Of a DNA stretch of 64,000 bases, positions 1-9,078 are shown piece by piece. The stretch spans positions 1,550,001 through 1,614,000 of the forward strand of contig OZ244877.1 in assembly GCA_965221145.1 (NCBI GenBank). Direction: 5' to 3'. The position numbers and the translations under genes were made by a program. The DNA is from Bin5 sp965221145 (GTDB lineage Bacteria > Chloroflexota > Anaerolineae > Caldilineales > Caldilineaceae). Below the pieces are notes generated by a model, which saw nothing but the letters and a program-made list of their open reading frames with translations, did no database searches and was not told the DNA's origin. Each line of letters opens with the position of its first letter. Position 1 is the stretch's first letter.

Positions 1-114
1 TGTGGTATAATACCTCTGTGCATCGGCCAGGCAAAGCCAACCCCTGGCCGCCTGCCAACAGCGCCAGCCTACGTCAATGCGAAAGAACGTTTCATTTCGT
101 ATAGTAGTCGGAGA

Positions 115-151
115 GGGGGGGGGGTAAAGCGGACAAAGCGGACATTTTTGC
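115..151 (-). repeat. G-tract repeat, inverted relative of 29135-29173
   Basis: A run of ten G at 115-124 is followed by TAAAGCGGACAAAGCGGACA. Its reverse complement matches 29138-29173, where TGTCCGCTTTGTCCGC runs into fifteen C with one extra T before the tract. Both copies are intergenic. The difference in tract length suggests slippage. Confidence 0.75.
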
Positions 152-378
152 AAGAAATTTCCTGGAATCCACCCCCTGATAGCCCGCTCACACGGCGATT
201 CCCGCGTCACGACCCAAAATCCGGCACCCACACGAATTCGCTGCCTGCGACCCAAAATGAAATCTCGTCCCCAGCTTTTTTGGGTTATCCGAATTTCTTA
301 ACTGGCGGGTGGGCGCGTCCTGATATGCTGGCCAATGCGCCTGCGCTTTAGTCACAACCCATCCCCATGTCCCGAAAG

Positions 379-423
379 CCACAATTCAGACAACGACTGC
401 GCAAAAATCCTGGATGCACCCGC
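379..423 (-). repeat. Partial copy of the dispersed intergenic repeat
   Basis: Read on the minus strand this stretch contains GGGTGCATCC, a T-rich spacer and then GTTGTCTGAATT. That is the same order as in 29444-29483, so I treat it as an inverted, diverged copy of that element. Confidence 0.6.
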
Positions 424-436
424 AGATTCCTTCGCC

Positions 437-465
437 TTGCTGCTGCACTGTAATTCGCCTATAAT
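437..465 (+). promoter_or_regulatory. Sigma-70-like promoter for the nucleoside importer
   Basis: TTGCTG at 437-442 and a perfect TATAAT at 460-465 are separated by 17 bases. Transcription should begin near 472, leaving a leader of about 170 bases before the lipoprotein gene at 646. I looked for a purine riboswitch in that leader and did not recognise one. Confidence 0.6.
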
Positions 466-645
466 GATGACCGTCGCGAGGTGGCGCATAGCCCTGATCG
501 CGGCGTTTTTCGCACGTTAGCCTTATCCCTAATTACGATTCTCTGGCAAGTTTGTTGGGTCGGAAATCCTAGCTTAACCTCTCACCGCGCGTCGGCCCTA
601 CCAGCTTGGTGAGCAGTTCATTTGCACTAGCAAAGGAGAAACCGA

Positions 646-1725
646 ATGAGATTTTCACGCCTGATGACTCTATTCACCGTTCTTACGATGCTTGCGCTGC
701 TTCTGGCCGCTTGCCCGACGCCCGCGGCGGCCCCGGCTGCAAGCACAGATTCCGGCGCGGCCGATACCGGCGACAGCGCAGCGATGCAGTTCAAAGTTGG
801 TCTGGTCACCGATGTCGGTCGCGTGAACGATCGCAGCTTCAACCAATCTGCCTGGGAAGGCGTTGTTGCCGCGGCTGAGGGGTTGGGCTTGGCGGAAGAT
901 GACTTCAAGTATATCGAAACGCAGGATGCCAAAGACTACGCCGATAACATTCAACAGTTCATCGACGCTGACTACAATGTTATCGTCAGCGTCGGTTTCG
1001 CGCTTGGCGACGCCACCACCGTTGCTGCCAAGGATAACCCCGATGTCTTCTTCATCGGCATTGATCAGTTTCAAGGGGAGACATTGCCCAATCTGGCCGG
1101 TCTGATCTTTAACGAGGATCACTCCGGTTATCTGGCCGGTGTTCTGGCCGGCAGCCTGTCCCAGACGGGCACCATCGCCGCGGTGCTGGGGACGGACCTT
1201 GTTCCTCCCGTCGTCGCCTTCAATGAAGGCTACATCGCCGGAGCGCAATCAGTGAACGCGGACATCAAAGTGATTTCCACCTATCACCCCGGCGAAATCT
1301 CCCAAGCGTTTGTGGACCCCGAATGGGGCGCGGCGACGGCCAAGCAGGCGCTTGATCAGGGCGCGGATGTGATCTTCGGCGCGGGCGGCAGCACCGGCAA
1401 CGGCGCGTTGCAAGAGGTCGCGACCGCTGAAGGCGCCGGCGAATCCGTCTTCTGCATCGGTGTGGATACCGATCAGTGGAATACGGTTCCGGCGGCCCAG
1501 CCGTGCCTCGTCTCTAGTGCCATGAAACTGATCACCCCGGGCGTGGTCGAACTGGTGAACATGGCGAACGATGGCGCATTCCCCGGCGGCAACTATTTCG
1601 GCGACGCCGATTTGGCCCCGTTCCACGATTTTGACGAGATGATACCGCAGGAGTTGAAGGACCTGCTGGAGACGACCAAGACCGGTCTGATGGACGGTTC
1701 GATCGATACGGGTTATGGCAACTGA
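646..1725 (+). CDS. BMP-family nucleoside ABC transporter substrate-binding lipoprotein
   Basis: The 359-aa product captures the substrate, probably a nucleoside, outside the membrane for the permeases and ATPase encoded downstream. The first 22 residues form a lipoprotein signal, with lipobox Leu20-Ala-Ala-Cys23 and then a Pro/Ala-rich linker. The mature part opens with the family signature KVGLVTDVGRVNDRSFNQSA, as in Bmp/Med/PnrA proteins. The ATG at 646 has a strong ribosome site (AAAGGAG) eight bases upstream. The gene is first in a four-gene importer operon. A 10-bp hairpin 75 bases after the stop probably lowers read-through, so that binding protein is made in excess. Family assignment is firm; the exact substrate is inferred from PnrA and NupN relatives. 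Confidence 0.93.
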   Translation: MRFSRLMTLFTVLTMLALLLAACPTPAAAPAASTDSGAADTGDSAAMQFKVGLVTDVGRVNDRSFNQSAWEGVVAAAEGLGLAEDDFKYIETQDAKDYADNIQQFIDADYNVIVSVGFALGDATTVAAKDNPDVFFIGIDQFQGETLPNLAGLIFNEDHSGYLAGVLAGSLSQTGTIAAVLGTDLVPPVVAFNEGYIAGAQSVNADIKVISTYHPGEISQAFVDPEWGAATAKQALDQGADVIFGAGGSTGNGALQEVATAEGAGESVFCIGVDTDQWNTVPAAQPCLVSSAMKLITPGVVELVNMANDGAFPGGNYFGDADLAPFHDFDEMIPQELKDLLETTKTGLMDGSIDTGYGN

Positions 1726-1800
1726 GCCGTCCGGTTCGTGAGACATCACTTTGATTGTCGCTGACCGCATCCGCCGCGCAATTGGCGACGATCAAACCGG

Positions 1801-1830
1801 AGCGGGAGGCATCGGTGGCGGCCTCCCGCT
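1801..1830 (+). terminator. Hairpin between binding-protein and permease genes
   Basis: AGCGGGAGGC at 1801-1810 pairs perfectly with GCCTCCCGCT at 1821-1830 around a 10-base loop, and TCCTTCTC follows. There is no long U-run, so it may be an attenuator or an mRNA-stabilising 3' end rather than a full terminator. It lies between the lipoprotein gene and the first permease gene, the usual place for differential expression in ABC importer operons. Confidence 0.55.
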
Positions 1831-1957
1831 TCCTTCTCAGAGGCCCCCGCGCAAGGGCCTCGGCGCACCCGCGCTGCGGACTGCGGCAGTGACTGAACGG
1901 TTCGCACAACACACCATGATCGCCAAGCCGAGCATCGTTCGCTGACGGAGACGCGCA

Positions 1958-3094
1958 GTGGCGACCGCCTTCCCGAAAACTGGCTTCTCTCGCATCTTGC
2001 GAGCGCTCCTCATCCCGCTGCTGGCGTTGCTGGCAGCGCTTCTGACCGGCGCGATCGTCATGCTGCTGTCGGGCGACGACCCCCTGGCCGCGTACAGCGG
2101 GCTGTTTCAGGGCGCGTTCGGCGACGGTAAGGGCTGGGCAAGGACGATCCGTAAGACCATCCCCTTTATTCTGACAGGACTCTCGGTTGCCGTTGCCTTC
2201 AGGGTCAGCCTGTTCAACATTGGCGCGTCGGGCCAGTTCGTTATGGGTTCAATCTTCGCCGTGGCGGTGGGCATCAACTTCGAAGGCACGCCGATCTTCA
2301 TCCATCTGCCCCTGGCGTTGATCGCCGGGATCTTAGGTGGCATGATCTGGGGGGCGATCCCCGGAATTCTGAAAGTCTATACGGGCGCCCATGAGGTGAT
2401 CGTCACGATCATGCTCAACTATGTGGCCTCCCTCTTCGGCAGTTGGACGGTTTACGCCGGCGGCACCCAAGGCCAGACACCCGGCCCCCTTTGGGATCGA
2501 ACCGCCGGCGCGATCTCCGAAACGCCGGACGTGCTGGCGTCTGCGCAACTTCCCTGGCTGTTCGGCCCGCCCTACCGGGTCCATTACGGCGTTTTCATCG
2601 CCGTGGCCGCCGCTGTATTCATCTGGTGGCTGTTCTTCAAGACGCCGCTTGGCTTTGAGATGCGCACGGTAGGGCACAACATGCGCGCGGCGAGCTATGC
2701 GGGCATTCGCGTCAATTACACCATCATTCTGACGATGGCGATTGCCGGTGGGTTGGCCGGGCTGGCCGGGGCAATAGAGGCCCTGGGACTGAACCATAAA
2801 TTCGCCCCGGAGTTCGGCGGCGCTGTCGGATTTGACGGCATAACCGTGGCGCTACTGGGGCAGACCCATCCATTCGGCGTTATGCTGGCGGCGTTCATGT
2901 TCGGCGCGCTGGACGGCGGCGCGTCCAAAATGCAGTTCGAGTCCGGCGTGTCAGCCGACATCATTCAGATCATTCAGGCGCTCGTGCTGGCCTTCGTGGC
3001 CGCGCCGCTCATCATTCGCATGATCTTCCGTTTACGCCAACAGCCGCAGGAAGAGGCGGCCTCTACGGTCAGCACAAGTTGGGGCGGCTCGTGA
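1958..3094 (+). CDS. ABC transporter permease, NupP-like (nucleoside importer)
   Basis: The 378-aa integral membrane protein forms one half of the transmembrane channel of the BMP-type importer. It has about nine or ten hydrophobic segments and the branched-chain/RbsC-type permease fold. The conserved cytoplasmic loop reads MRTVGHNMRAASYAGI, near residues 236-251, and should contact the ATPase. An early segment, FNIGASGQFVMGSIFA, is typical of the NupP/YufP subfamily. The start is GTG at 1958. The next gene begins on its stop codon, so the two permeases are translationally coupled. It sits between the binding protein and the second permease. Confidence 0.92.
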   Translation: MATAFPKTGFSRILRALLIPLLALLAALLTGAIVMLLSGDDPLAAYSGLFQGAFGDGKGWARTIRKTIPFILTGLSVAVAFRVSLFNIGASGQFVMGSIFAVAVGINFEGTPIFIHLPLALIAGILGGMIWGAIPGILKVYTGAHEVIVTIMLNYVASLFGSWTVYAGGTQGQTPGPLWDRTAGAISETPDVLASAQLPWLFGPPYRVHYGVFIAVAAAVFIWWLFFKTPLGFEMRTVGHNMRAASYAGIRVNYTIILTMAIAGGLAGLAGAIEALGLNHKFAPEFGGAVGFDGITVALLGQTHPFGVMLAAFMFGALDGGASKMQFESGVSADIIQIIQALVLAFVAAPLIIRMIFRLRQQPQEEAASTVSTSWGGS

Positions 3095-4158
3095 GCGAAT
3101 CTTTACGCCTCTCCACCGGTCAGCGCATCAGGAAACGCTACCGCAACCCCCTGCTCCTGGCGCTGGCGCTGATCGTCATGGCGATCCTGGTCGAGCAAAC
3201 GCCTCTGCGAGAGCAGACTTGGCTGCGCGTGCTATTCGGAATCAGCGCGCTCAACTTCACGTTGCGGGCGACTGTGCCTCTGGCGCTGGGCGCGCTCAGC
3301 GGAATCCTTTGCGAACGATCCGGCATCATCAATATCGGCATCGAAGGCATGATGCTGGCCGGTGCGTTCGCCGGTTTTGTCGCCAAGACCAGCACCAACC
3401 ACTGGCCTCTGACAGTCAGCCTCATTTTCAGCGTGGCCGTAGCCGTAGCCGTCGGCGGGCTGATGGGCGCGATCCATGCCCTGTTCTCGATCCGCTTTCG
3501 CATGGATCAGATCATTTCCGGCACGGTCATCATCATTCTGGCCTTTGGAACCTCCTCCTATCTCTACAACCGGGATGCCATCGCCGAGGGCAAGTTTTCT
3601 TCGATTGCGATCCCCGGATTGGCGCAGATTCCGGTCATCGGGCCGGTCCTGTTTGACAACCCGCCGATCACCTATCTGGCGCTGATCCTGGTGGCGGTCG
3701 TGCATGTCGGGCTGTTCTACACGCGCTGGGGGCTGCGCACGCGAGCGGTGGGCGAGCATCCCCGCGCCGCGGATACGGTCGGCATCAATGTCAACCGCTA
3801 TCGCTACGTGAACACAACCCTGGGCGGGATGTTGGCCGGGCTGGCAGGCGCATTCCTGGTCCTGGAGGCGGTCGGCCAGTTTCAGGAGGGCATGACCGCT
3901 GGGCGTGGATTCATCTCGCTGGCGGCGATGATCTTCGGCAACTGGAATCCGTTCGGCGCGTTGGGCGCGGCCACACTTTTCGGCTATACCCAGGCCCTGC
4001 AAAACGAACTGCTTCTGGCAGGAGTGACGCAGGTGCCCCGTCAGTTCATCTCGATGCTGCCCTATGTCGTCACGATTGTCGCCGTGTCCGGCCTCGTGGG
4101 GCGGGTGCGGCCGCCCGCCGCCGAGGGCAAGGTCTATGAGACGGAGGGCAGCGCATGA
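3091..4158 (+). CDS. ABC transporter permease, NupQ-like (nucleoside importer)
   Basis: This 355-aa protein is the second permease of the importer. It shows the segment GALSGILCERSGIINIGIEG and the coupling loop RTRAVGEHPRAADTVGI, both typical of NupQ/YufQ. I place the start at GTG 3091, whose GTGA overlaps the preceding TGA stop; a TTG four codons upstream (3079) is also in frame. Its own stop overlaps the ATPase start as ATGA. Four consecutive genes with coupled junctions and matching families make a complete transporter. Confidence 0.92.
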   Translation: MSESLRLSTGQRIRKRYRNPLLLALALIVMAILVEQTPLREQTWLRVLFGISALNFTLRATVPLALGALSGILCERSGIINIGIEGMMLAGAFAGFVAKTSTNHWPLTVSLIFSVAVAVAVGGLMGAIHALFSIRFRMDQIISGTVIIILAFGTSSYLYNRDAIAEGKFSSIAIPGLAQIPVIGPVLFDNPPITYLALILVAVVHVGLFYTRWGLRTRAVGEHPRAADTVGINVNRYRYVNTTLGGMLAGLAGAFLVLEAVGQFQEGMTAGRGFISLAAMIFGNWNPFGALGAATLFGYTQALQNELLLAGVTQVPRQFISMLPYVVTIVAVSGLVGRVRPPAAEGKVYETEGSA

Positions 4159-5714
4159 GCCAGACCCAGACTGCCCCGGACCGCCAGCAGGGAACCGATG
4201 CCCCGAAGCTCGAAGTTCATAAGATCACGAAGGTCTTCCCCGGCGTCGTCGCCAACAGCGAGATCGATCTGACGCTGCATCGGGGGGAGATACTGGCTCT
4301 GCTGGGCGAAAACGGCGCCGGCAAGTCGACCTTGATGAACATTATCTACGGCCTCTACCAGCCCACCGAGGGCGAAATTCGGGTCGATGGCCGCGCAGTG
4401 GAAATGCACTCACCACGCGATGCCATCGATCTGGGCATCGGCATGGTGCATCAGCACTTCCAACTGGTGCCGGTGATGAGCGTCGTGGACAACATCATGC
4501 TTGGCAGCGAGAGCGTCAAAGGCGGCCTGCTGAACCGCGAGAGCGTCGCTGCGCAGATTCAGGAACTGGCCGAACGCTACAACATGCCGCTGGATCCGAA
4601 CGCGGTCATCGAAGATCTTCCGGTGGGGATACAGCAGCGCGTCGAGATCATCAAGGCTCTCTACAGGAAGGCCGATGTCCTGATTCTGGATGAGCCTACA
4701 TCCGTGTTGACCCCGCAGGAGATCGAGGGCCTGTTCGCGGTGATGGAGTTGCTGCGCAGCCAGGGCCAGTCGATCATTTTCATCACCCACAAGCTCAAGG
4801 AGGTCTTGCGCATCGCTGACCGCATCGCGGTGCTGCGCCGAGGCGAGATGGTGGGCGAAGCCGATCCGGAGACTGTCTCGCAGGAGAACCTGGCCGCAAT
4901 GATGGTGGGGCGAAAAGTCACGCTGGAGGTGGAAAAGGAACCGGCCAGCGCGGGCGAGGTGCTCCTGCAGGTGCGCGAGATTGAGGCGCTCAATGACCTG
5001 GGCGAACCGGCCCTGCGCGGCGTCTCATTGGACGTGCGCGCCGGCGAGATCGTCGGCGTTGCCGGCGTTCAGGGCAACGGCCAAACCGAACTGGTCGAAG
5101 TGATCACCGGTCTGCGCGCGGCCGCCGCCGGAAGCGTATTGATGAGCGGCCAGGAGATGACCAACGCCCCGCCGCGGCGCATCACCGAAGAGGGCGCCAT
5201 CTGCCATGTGCCGGAGGACCGCCAAATGTACGGGATGGTGGACGCCTATTCCGTGGCGGATAATCTCGTCCTCAGTTCATACTACAAGCCGCCGTTTTCC
5301 TCCGGCATGACGATGAATGAACAGGCGATTGCCCAGTATGCGGAAGAACTGGTGGAGCGTTTTGACGTGCGCACTCCTTCCGTCAGGACGCCCGGCGCAA
5401 GCCTCTCCGGCGGCAATCAGCAGAAGATGGTCGTGGCGCGGGAGTTCAGCCGCCCCATCCGCCTTCTGGTCGCCGCGCAGCCGACGCGGGGCATTGATGT
5501 CGGCTCGATTGAGTTTATCCACAGTCAGATCGTCGCCAAACGGGACGAGGGCGTTGCCGTGCTGCTGGTCAGCTACGAGTTGGACGAGATCATGGCGCTC
5601 TCCGACCGCATTGCGGTGATGTTCCACGGCCAGGTCAGCGCCGTTCTCTCTCGCGACGAAGCCACGCGCGAAGCGATCGGCCTGCTGATGGCAGGCGTCC
5701 GCGCGGAGGCGTAG
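4155..5714 (+). CDS. ABC transporter double ATP-binding protein, NupO-like
   Basis: This 519-aa cytoplasmic ATPase powers the BMP-type importer and carries two tandem ABC domains, as RbsA and NupO do. Domain 1 has Walker A GENGAGKS at residues 51-58 and a Walker B ending LILDEPTSVLTP. Its signature is the weak LPVGIQQR, usual for this family. Domain 2 has a degenerate Walker A (GVQGNGQT) but a good LSGGNQQK signature. Its Walker B region reads LLVAAQPTRGID, with Ala-Gln where Asp-Glu normally stand, so the second site is probably non-hydrolytic. The ATG start overlaps the upstream stop. Confidence 0.93.
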   Translation: MSQTQTAPDRQQGTDAPKLEVHKITKVFPGVVANSEIDLTLHRGEILALLGENGAGKSTLMNIIYGLYQPTEGEIRVDGRAVEMHSPRDAIDLGIGMVHQHFQLVPVMSVVDNIMLGSESVKGGLLNRESVAAQIQELAERYNMPLDPNAVIEDLPVGIQQRVEIIKALYRKADVLILDEPTSVLTPQEIEGLFAVMELLRSQGQSIIFITHKLKEVLRIADRIAVLRRGEMVGEADPETVSQENLAAMMVGRKVTLEVEKEPASAGEVLLQVREIEALNDLGEPALRGVSLDVRAGEIVGVAGVQGNGQTELVEVITGLRAAAAGSVLMSGQEMTNAPPRRITEEGAICHVPEDRQMYGMVDAYSVADNLVLSSYYKPPFSSGMTMNEQAIAQYAEELVERFDVRTPSVRTPGASLSGGNQQKMVVAREFSRPIRLLVAAQPTRGIDVGSIEFIHSQIVAKRDEGVAVLLVSYELDEIMALSDRIAVMFHGQVSAVLSRDEATREAIGLLMAGVRAEA

Positions 5715-5750
5715 GGGAGCACTGAAAGCGCAACGGAAAAGACCGACTCC

Positions 5751-7388
5751 ATGACCGATCCGGCCCTCGACCAACCCCAACTGGAAGATTACGACGACAT
5801 CAGCGAGGATGCCCGCTTTCCGCATGCTAACAGCGAACTCTACTTTTCGGCTGACAGGGACAGCGATCTCGACGACCTGCGCTGGCATTGGCACGGGCGC
5901 GCCTATGCGCGCGCCATTCGCATCCGATTCGACGCGCCGATCTACACGAGCAGCGGCATCAGCAGCGAGCAGCTGGATGACGTTTTGCCTTTGGCCGTTC
6001 AGCTATACCCCGGATATCAGGAGACGATCTACGGCGTGGAAGGCGTGATCGTCAGCAAACGCATCTTCGCCCCGCTCGACAGCTACTACGACCGTTCCCT
6101 GTTGTGGATGATGGAAGCGCAGGCCGAAGGCGATCGCTTGATCCAGATTCGTGTGGAAATCGATTGGGGCGAACCGTTGGAGCAGCGCATGGTGGACGGG
6201 TTGTTGGTCGCCCAGAGCGATCCCGGCGAAGCCAAGGGCGCTCACAGTCAGCGCAACGCCGAAAGTACGCGCGTTTTTGGCGCAGCCGAGGGGCGGCCCG
6301 ATCTGGTTCAGTTTCCGTCCGACTCGCAAGCGTTGCTGGTCTATCATGTGCTCGTGGCCGGACAGGTGGACCTACCGCTGATCCTTGCAGTGAGCGATGT
6401 GGGCGAGCAGGTGGCCTGGAACGGCTTCCTTGTCCAGCGGGACATCTCGCGCGCCTTCAAGCGCAGCCTCAATCGCTGGCACGAAATCACTCACCGAGGG
6501 CGTCTGTGGTCACCCGATGTGCAAGCGAACCGGACGGTACAGAATGCCAAGATTGGCGCACTGCTAAAGCTGGCCCGCTTTCGCACAGGCTTCGCACCCG
6601 CTGATCGGGCCGTCAGCTCCGTTCCGGGGCTGGTCGATCTGTTCGATGCCTTTGCGCCGGAACAGAGCCGCGCGCAGCTGGACACGCTGCGCCGAATAGC
6701 TGAGCGGACAGGGGGCGCATTGCCTCTTCACCTACCGACATTGCCCCGGCAGGCGGTTGACGCACCCGATGCCGCATTGCCATTTACGGCTGCGGCCTAC
6801 CTGTCGGCCCTGCAAGCGCATCTGCAGCGGCATCCCAATCTGGAATGGCTGTCAACGCACGCCAAGGCGATTGCCGGCTGCGCAAATGAGTTGATTGCGT
6901 CCTCAAAGGCTTGCTCAGTTCCAGCCGCTCCCGACAGTCCAAGCGCGGACGCCAAAGAGGCCGCCCGCCGTGCGCTGACCACGGCGTCCGCACTGGCGCA
7001 GACGTTGGGCCAGTGCGAGGACGCCGCGCGTTGGGCACATTCGGTGGAAGCGTTTCAGGGCAACGTTGGCACGCTTCCAGCAGATTCCGAACCGACGATC
7101 TGGGAGCGGTTGGGGATCTCGGCTGATCGGGGGAATCTGACAGTGCGCCGGGAGTGGCCGACCGACTGGAACTGGTGGGCGCTGTTGAACCTTCCTCATT
7201 CCGCGGAGAAGGACAGCGACGAAATTAGTCTGCTCTGGGACGGGGAGACGCTGCACTCGACGCGCCCGGTCACGTTCGACGGCCCGCTGGCGATTCACAG
7301 TCAGGTGCGCGCCTTCGGCTCGGATGAACACAGCTTCGATCTGCGCTTCCGCCTGGGCAGCGCACTGTTCTTACCCACGTTTAAGTGA
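5751..7388 (+). CDS. Hypothetical protein, possibly carbohydrate-related
   Basis: I do not recognise this 545-aa protein with confidence. It has no signal peptide and no membrane segment, so it is probably cytoplasmic. The first 220 residues look beta-rich, with many aromatic residues. They recall the N-terminal sandwich domain of six-hairpin glycosidases and glucan debranching-type proteins (RIFAPLDSYYDRSLLWMME, then a YHVLVAGQ-like strand). The middle, about 260-420, is alpha-helical and Ala/Gln-rich, and the end is beta-rich again. It starts with ATG 36 bases after the ATPase stop, so it is probably co-transcribed with the importer. No catalytic motif can be named, and the glycosidase resemblance is impression only. 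Confidence 0.6.
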   Translation: MTDPALDQPQLEDYDDISEDARFPHANSELYFSADRDSDLDDLRWHWHGRAYARAIRIRFDAPIYTSSGISSEQLDDVLPLAVQLYPGYQETIYGVEGVIVSKRIFAPLDSYYDRSLLWMMEAQAEGDRLIQIRVEIDWGEPLEQRMVDGLLVAQSDPGEAKGAHSQRNAESTRVFGAAEGRPDLVQFPSDSQALLVYHVLVAGQVDLPLILAVSDVGEQVAWNGFLVQRDISRAFKRSLNRWHEITHRGRLWSPDVQANRTVQNAKIGALLKLARFRTGFAPADRAVSSVPGLVDLFDAFAPEQSRAQLDTLRRIAERTGGALPLHLPTLPRQAVDAPDAALPFTAAAYLSALQAHLQRHPNLEWLSTHAKAIAGCANELIASSKACSVPAAPDSPSADAKEAARRALTTASALAQTLGQCEDAARWAHSVEAFQGNVGTLPADSEPTIWERLGISADRGNLTVRREWPTDWNWWALLNLPHSAEKDSDEISLLWDGETLHSTRPVTFDGPLAIHSQVRAFGSDEHSFDLRFRLGSALFLPTFK

Positions 7389-7448
7389 TATGGCGATATA
7401 AACTGGGATGGCGGGCATCTCACGCAAACGCCGCCGGTGCCAAATTAC

Positions 7449-8531
7449 ATGACAACCGCTTACGTCTACGATCCTTTCGAGAGCCACCATACGTTTCCCG
7501 GCCATCCTGAAAACTGTCAGCGGATGGAAAGCATCTGGGCACTTCTGGAAGCGGACGGCATCCTGGAATCGCTGTCCCGTCTGCCCCATGCCGTTGCTCC
7601 CCTCGACCCGATTTTGGCTGTCCACAGCGAGCAGTACGTCGAGTTGCTGGAGTCCGTCTGCCTGGATATGGGCGGCTCTGGCGGAAGCGTTGAGGACAGG
7701 ACGCGCGGCTGGGGAACGGCGGCAACGTGGCTCGACCAGGATACATACGTCCTCGGCGGCAGTTACGAGGCGGCTCTGCGGGCGGTGGGCGGTCTGCTGA
7801 ATGTCACCGACGCGGTGATGACCGGCGCGGCGGCTAACGGCATGGCTCTGGTTCGGCCTCCGGGCCATCATGCCCGGCCCCACAGCGCAAAGGGCTTCTG
7901 CCTGTTTGGCAACGTGGCGGTGGCAGCCCGCCACGCCCAGCAGAAGCACGGCGCGCAACGCGCGCTCATCGTCGATTTCGACGTGCATCACGGCAATGGC
8001 ACGGCGGAGATGTTCTACGATGACGCTTCCGTTCTGTTCTTCAGCATTCACCAATATCCCCATTACCCGTTTAGCGGAGGCATCGACGAGATCGGGCATG
8101 ACACAGGCGAGGGCTACACGGTGAATGTGCCCTTCCCGGCGGGCGTCGGAGATGCGGGTTACATCGCGGCGCTGCGTCAACTGTTAGAGCCTCTGGCGCA
8201 GGAGTTCAGACCGGACGTGATCTTTCTGTCCGCCGGTTTCGACGGCCACTGGATGGATCCGCTCAGCGAGCATCGAGTGAGCGTTGGCGGCTACGCGGCT
8301 ATGGTCGTGGAGCTGCTTGTCCTGGCGGACGCGCTCTGCGGCGGGCGGCTGATCTGCTCACTGGAGGGCGGCTACCATCTGGATGCGCTGCCGCACTGCG
8401 TACTCTCTACTCTGCGCACGCTCAGCGGCAGCGCTGCCGGGAACAGCGATCCGTTTGGCGCTGTCGAAGGGCGACCGCCGGCCGGGGACCGGGTGCTGTC
8501 AGCGGTCAGACGGCGGCTGGGGCTTCGCTGA
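7449..8531 (+). CDS. Histone-deacetylase-family (AcuC/HDAC-fold) deacetylase
   Basis: The 360-aa product is a zinc hydrolase of the arginase/deacetylase fold, likely removing acetyl groups from small amines (acetylpolyamines) or from protein lysines. All family motifs are present in order: GHPEN near the N-terminus, RPPGHHA with the catalytic His pair, DFDVHHGNGT with zinc ligands, FLSAGFDGHWMDPL with the third ligand, and LEGGYHLDAL at the end. I chose ATG 7449, because family members begin a few residues before the YDP motif; a GTG four codons upstream (7437) is also in frame. Neither has a clear ribosome site. It follows the 545-aa gene on the same strand. Confidence 0.9.
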   Translation: MTTAYVYDPFESHHTFPGHPENCQRMESIWALLEADGILESLSRLPHAVAPLDPILAVHSEQYVELLESVCLDMGGSGGSVEDRTRGWGTAATWLDQDTYVLGGSYEAALRAVGGLLNVTDAVMTGAAANGMALVRPPGHHARPHSAKGFCLFGNVAVAARHAQQKHGAQRALIVDFDVHHGNGTAEMFYDDASVLFFSIHQYPHYPFSGGIDEIGHDTGEGYTVNVPFPAGVGDAGYIAALRQLLEPLAQEFRPDVIFLSAGFDGHWMDPLSEHRVSVGGYAAMVVELLVLADALCGGRLICSLEGGYHLDALPHCVLSTLRTLSGSAAGNSDPFGAVEGRPPAGDRVLSAVRRRLGLR

Positions 8532-8703
8532 GGTGTTCCAAATTCGACTGCGAGGCGGCCTATGGTAGGCTTGCAAAAGGATTTCCCGGAGCGGCGCTGC
8601 TCTTAACCGCTCTCCCTAGCTTGCAATAATTGCTCCACCGCCCGACGAGACAATCTTTGGGTCCAGTCTGGCGATACAGTTCTTTCGCATTTCAAGAGGA
8701 AAT

Positions 8704-8967
8704 ATGCACACAATCATTCTACAGACCAAAGCCCGCCAGACATCCACAGGCAAGACCTGGCGCATCGAAGTGTTGGGTGATAGTCTCATCAAGGAGGATG
8801 TAAAGGTATCCATCGGCGAGTTGGAATACCACCCGGCCAAAGCTGAACGCCGCTCATTGATCGATTTGCTCACGATCATTGAGCGTCACAACTTCCGCAT
8901 CTGTCATGTCGAGCACAAGCCCAACGACGACGGGCTGGAAGAGTGGATGTTCATTCTGCAAGGGTAG
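8704..8967 (+). CDS. Small conserved-looking protein of unknown function
   Basis: This 87-aa product matches nothing I know. It is soluble and charged, with an alternating strand pattern and a helix in the middle (AERRSLIDLLTIIERHNFRI). The ATG follows a ribosome site (AAGAGGAAAT). The clean start and the 170-base gap upstream suggest its own transcription unit. A weak hairpin (GAGCGG 8589-8594 with CCGCTC 8607-8612) lies in that gap and might end the preceding unit. That it is a real gene is likely; its function is unknown. Confidence 0.6.
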   Translation: MHTIILQTKARQTSTGKTWRIEVLGDSLIKEDVKVSIGELEYHPAKAERRSLIDLLTIIERHNFRICHVEHKPNDDGLEEWMFILQG

Positions 8968-9078
8968 GCATGAAGGCCGTCGCACGTCCTGGAGCCGGAA
9001 CTCTTTGCGCTGATTCGTGAATGGCGCGGGCCGTCGGGTCAAAAGACGGGCGCAGCGCAGCTTGGCCGGAGGACAACC

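Larger units (their letters stand above)
1..436. other. Gene-free stretch at the window start, with repeat copies
   Basis: I see no convincing gene here; the short open frames lack a ribosome binding site and resemble nothing I know. A TATAAT box at 6-11 could be a promoter -10, but its -35 would lie outside the window. The stretch holds a G-tract repeat (115-151) and an inverted partial copy of the dispersed intergenic repeat (379-423). Both have relatives in the 28.9-30.3 kb interval. Confidence 0.6.

Noticed and set aside
148..351. 67-codon frame near the window start
   Set aside because: Pro/His/Asn-rich low-complexity translation, no ribosome site, overlaps repeat material.
472..645. 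Purine riboswitch in the leader of the nucleoside importer
   Set aside because: BMP importers are sometimes riboswitch-controlled, but I could not find the three-way junction loops in this leader.
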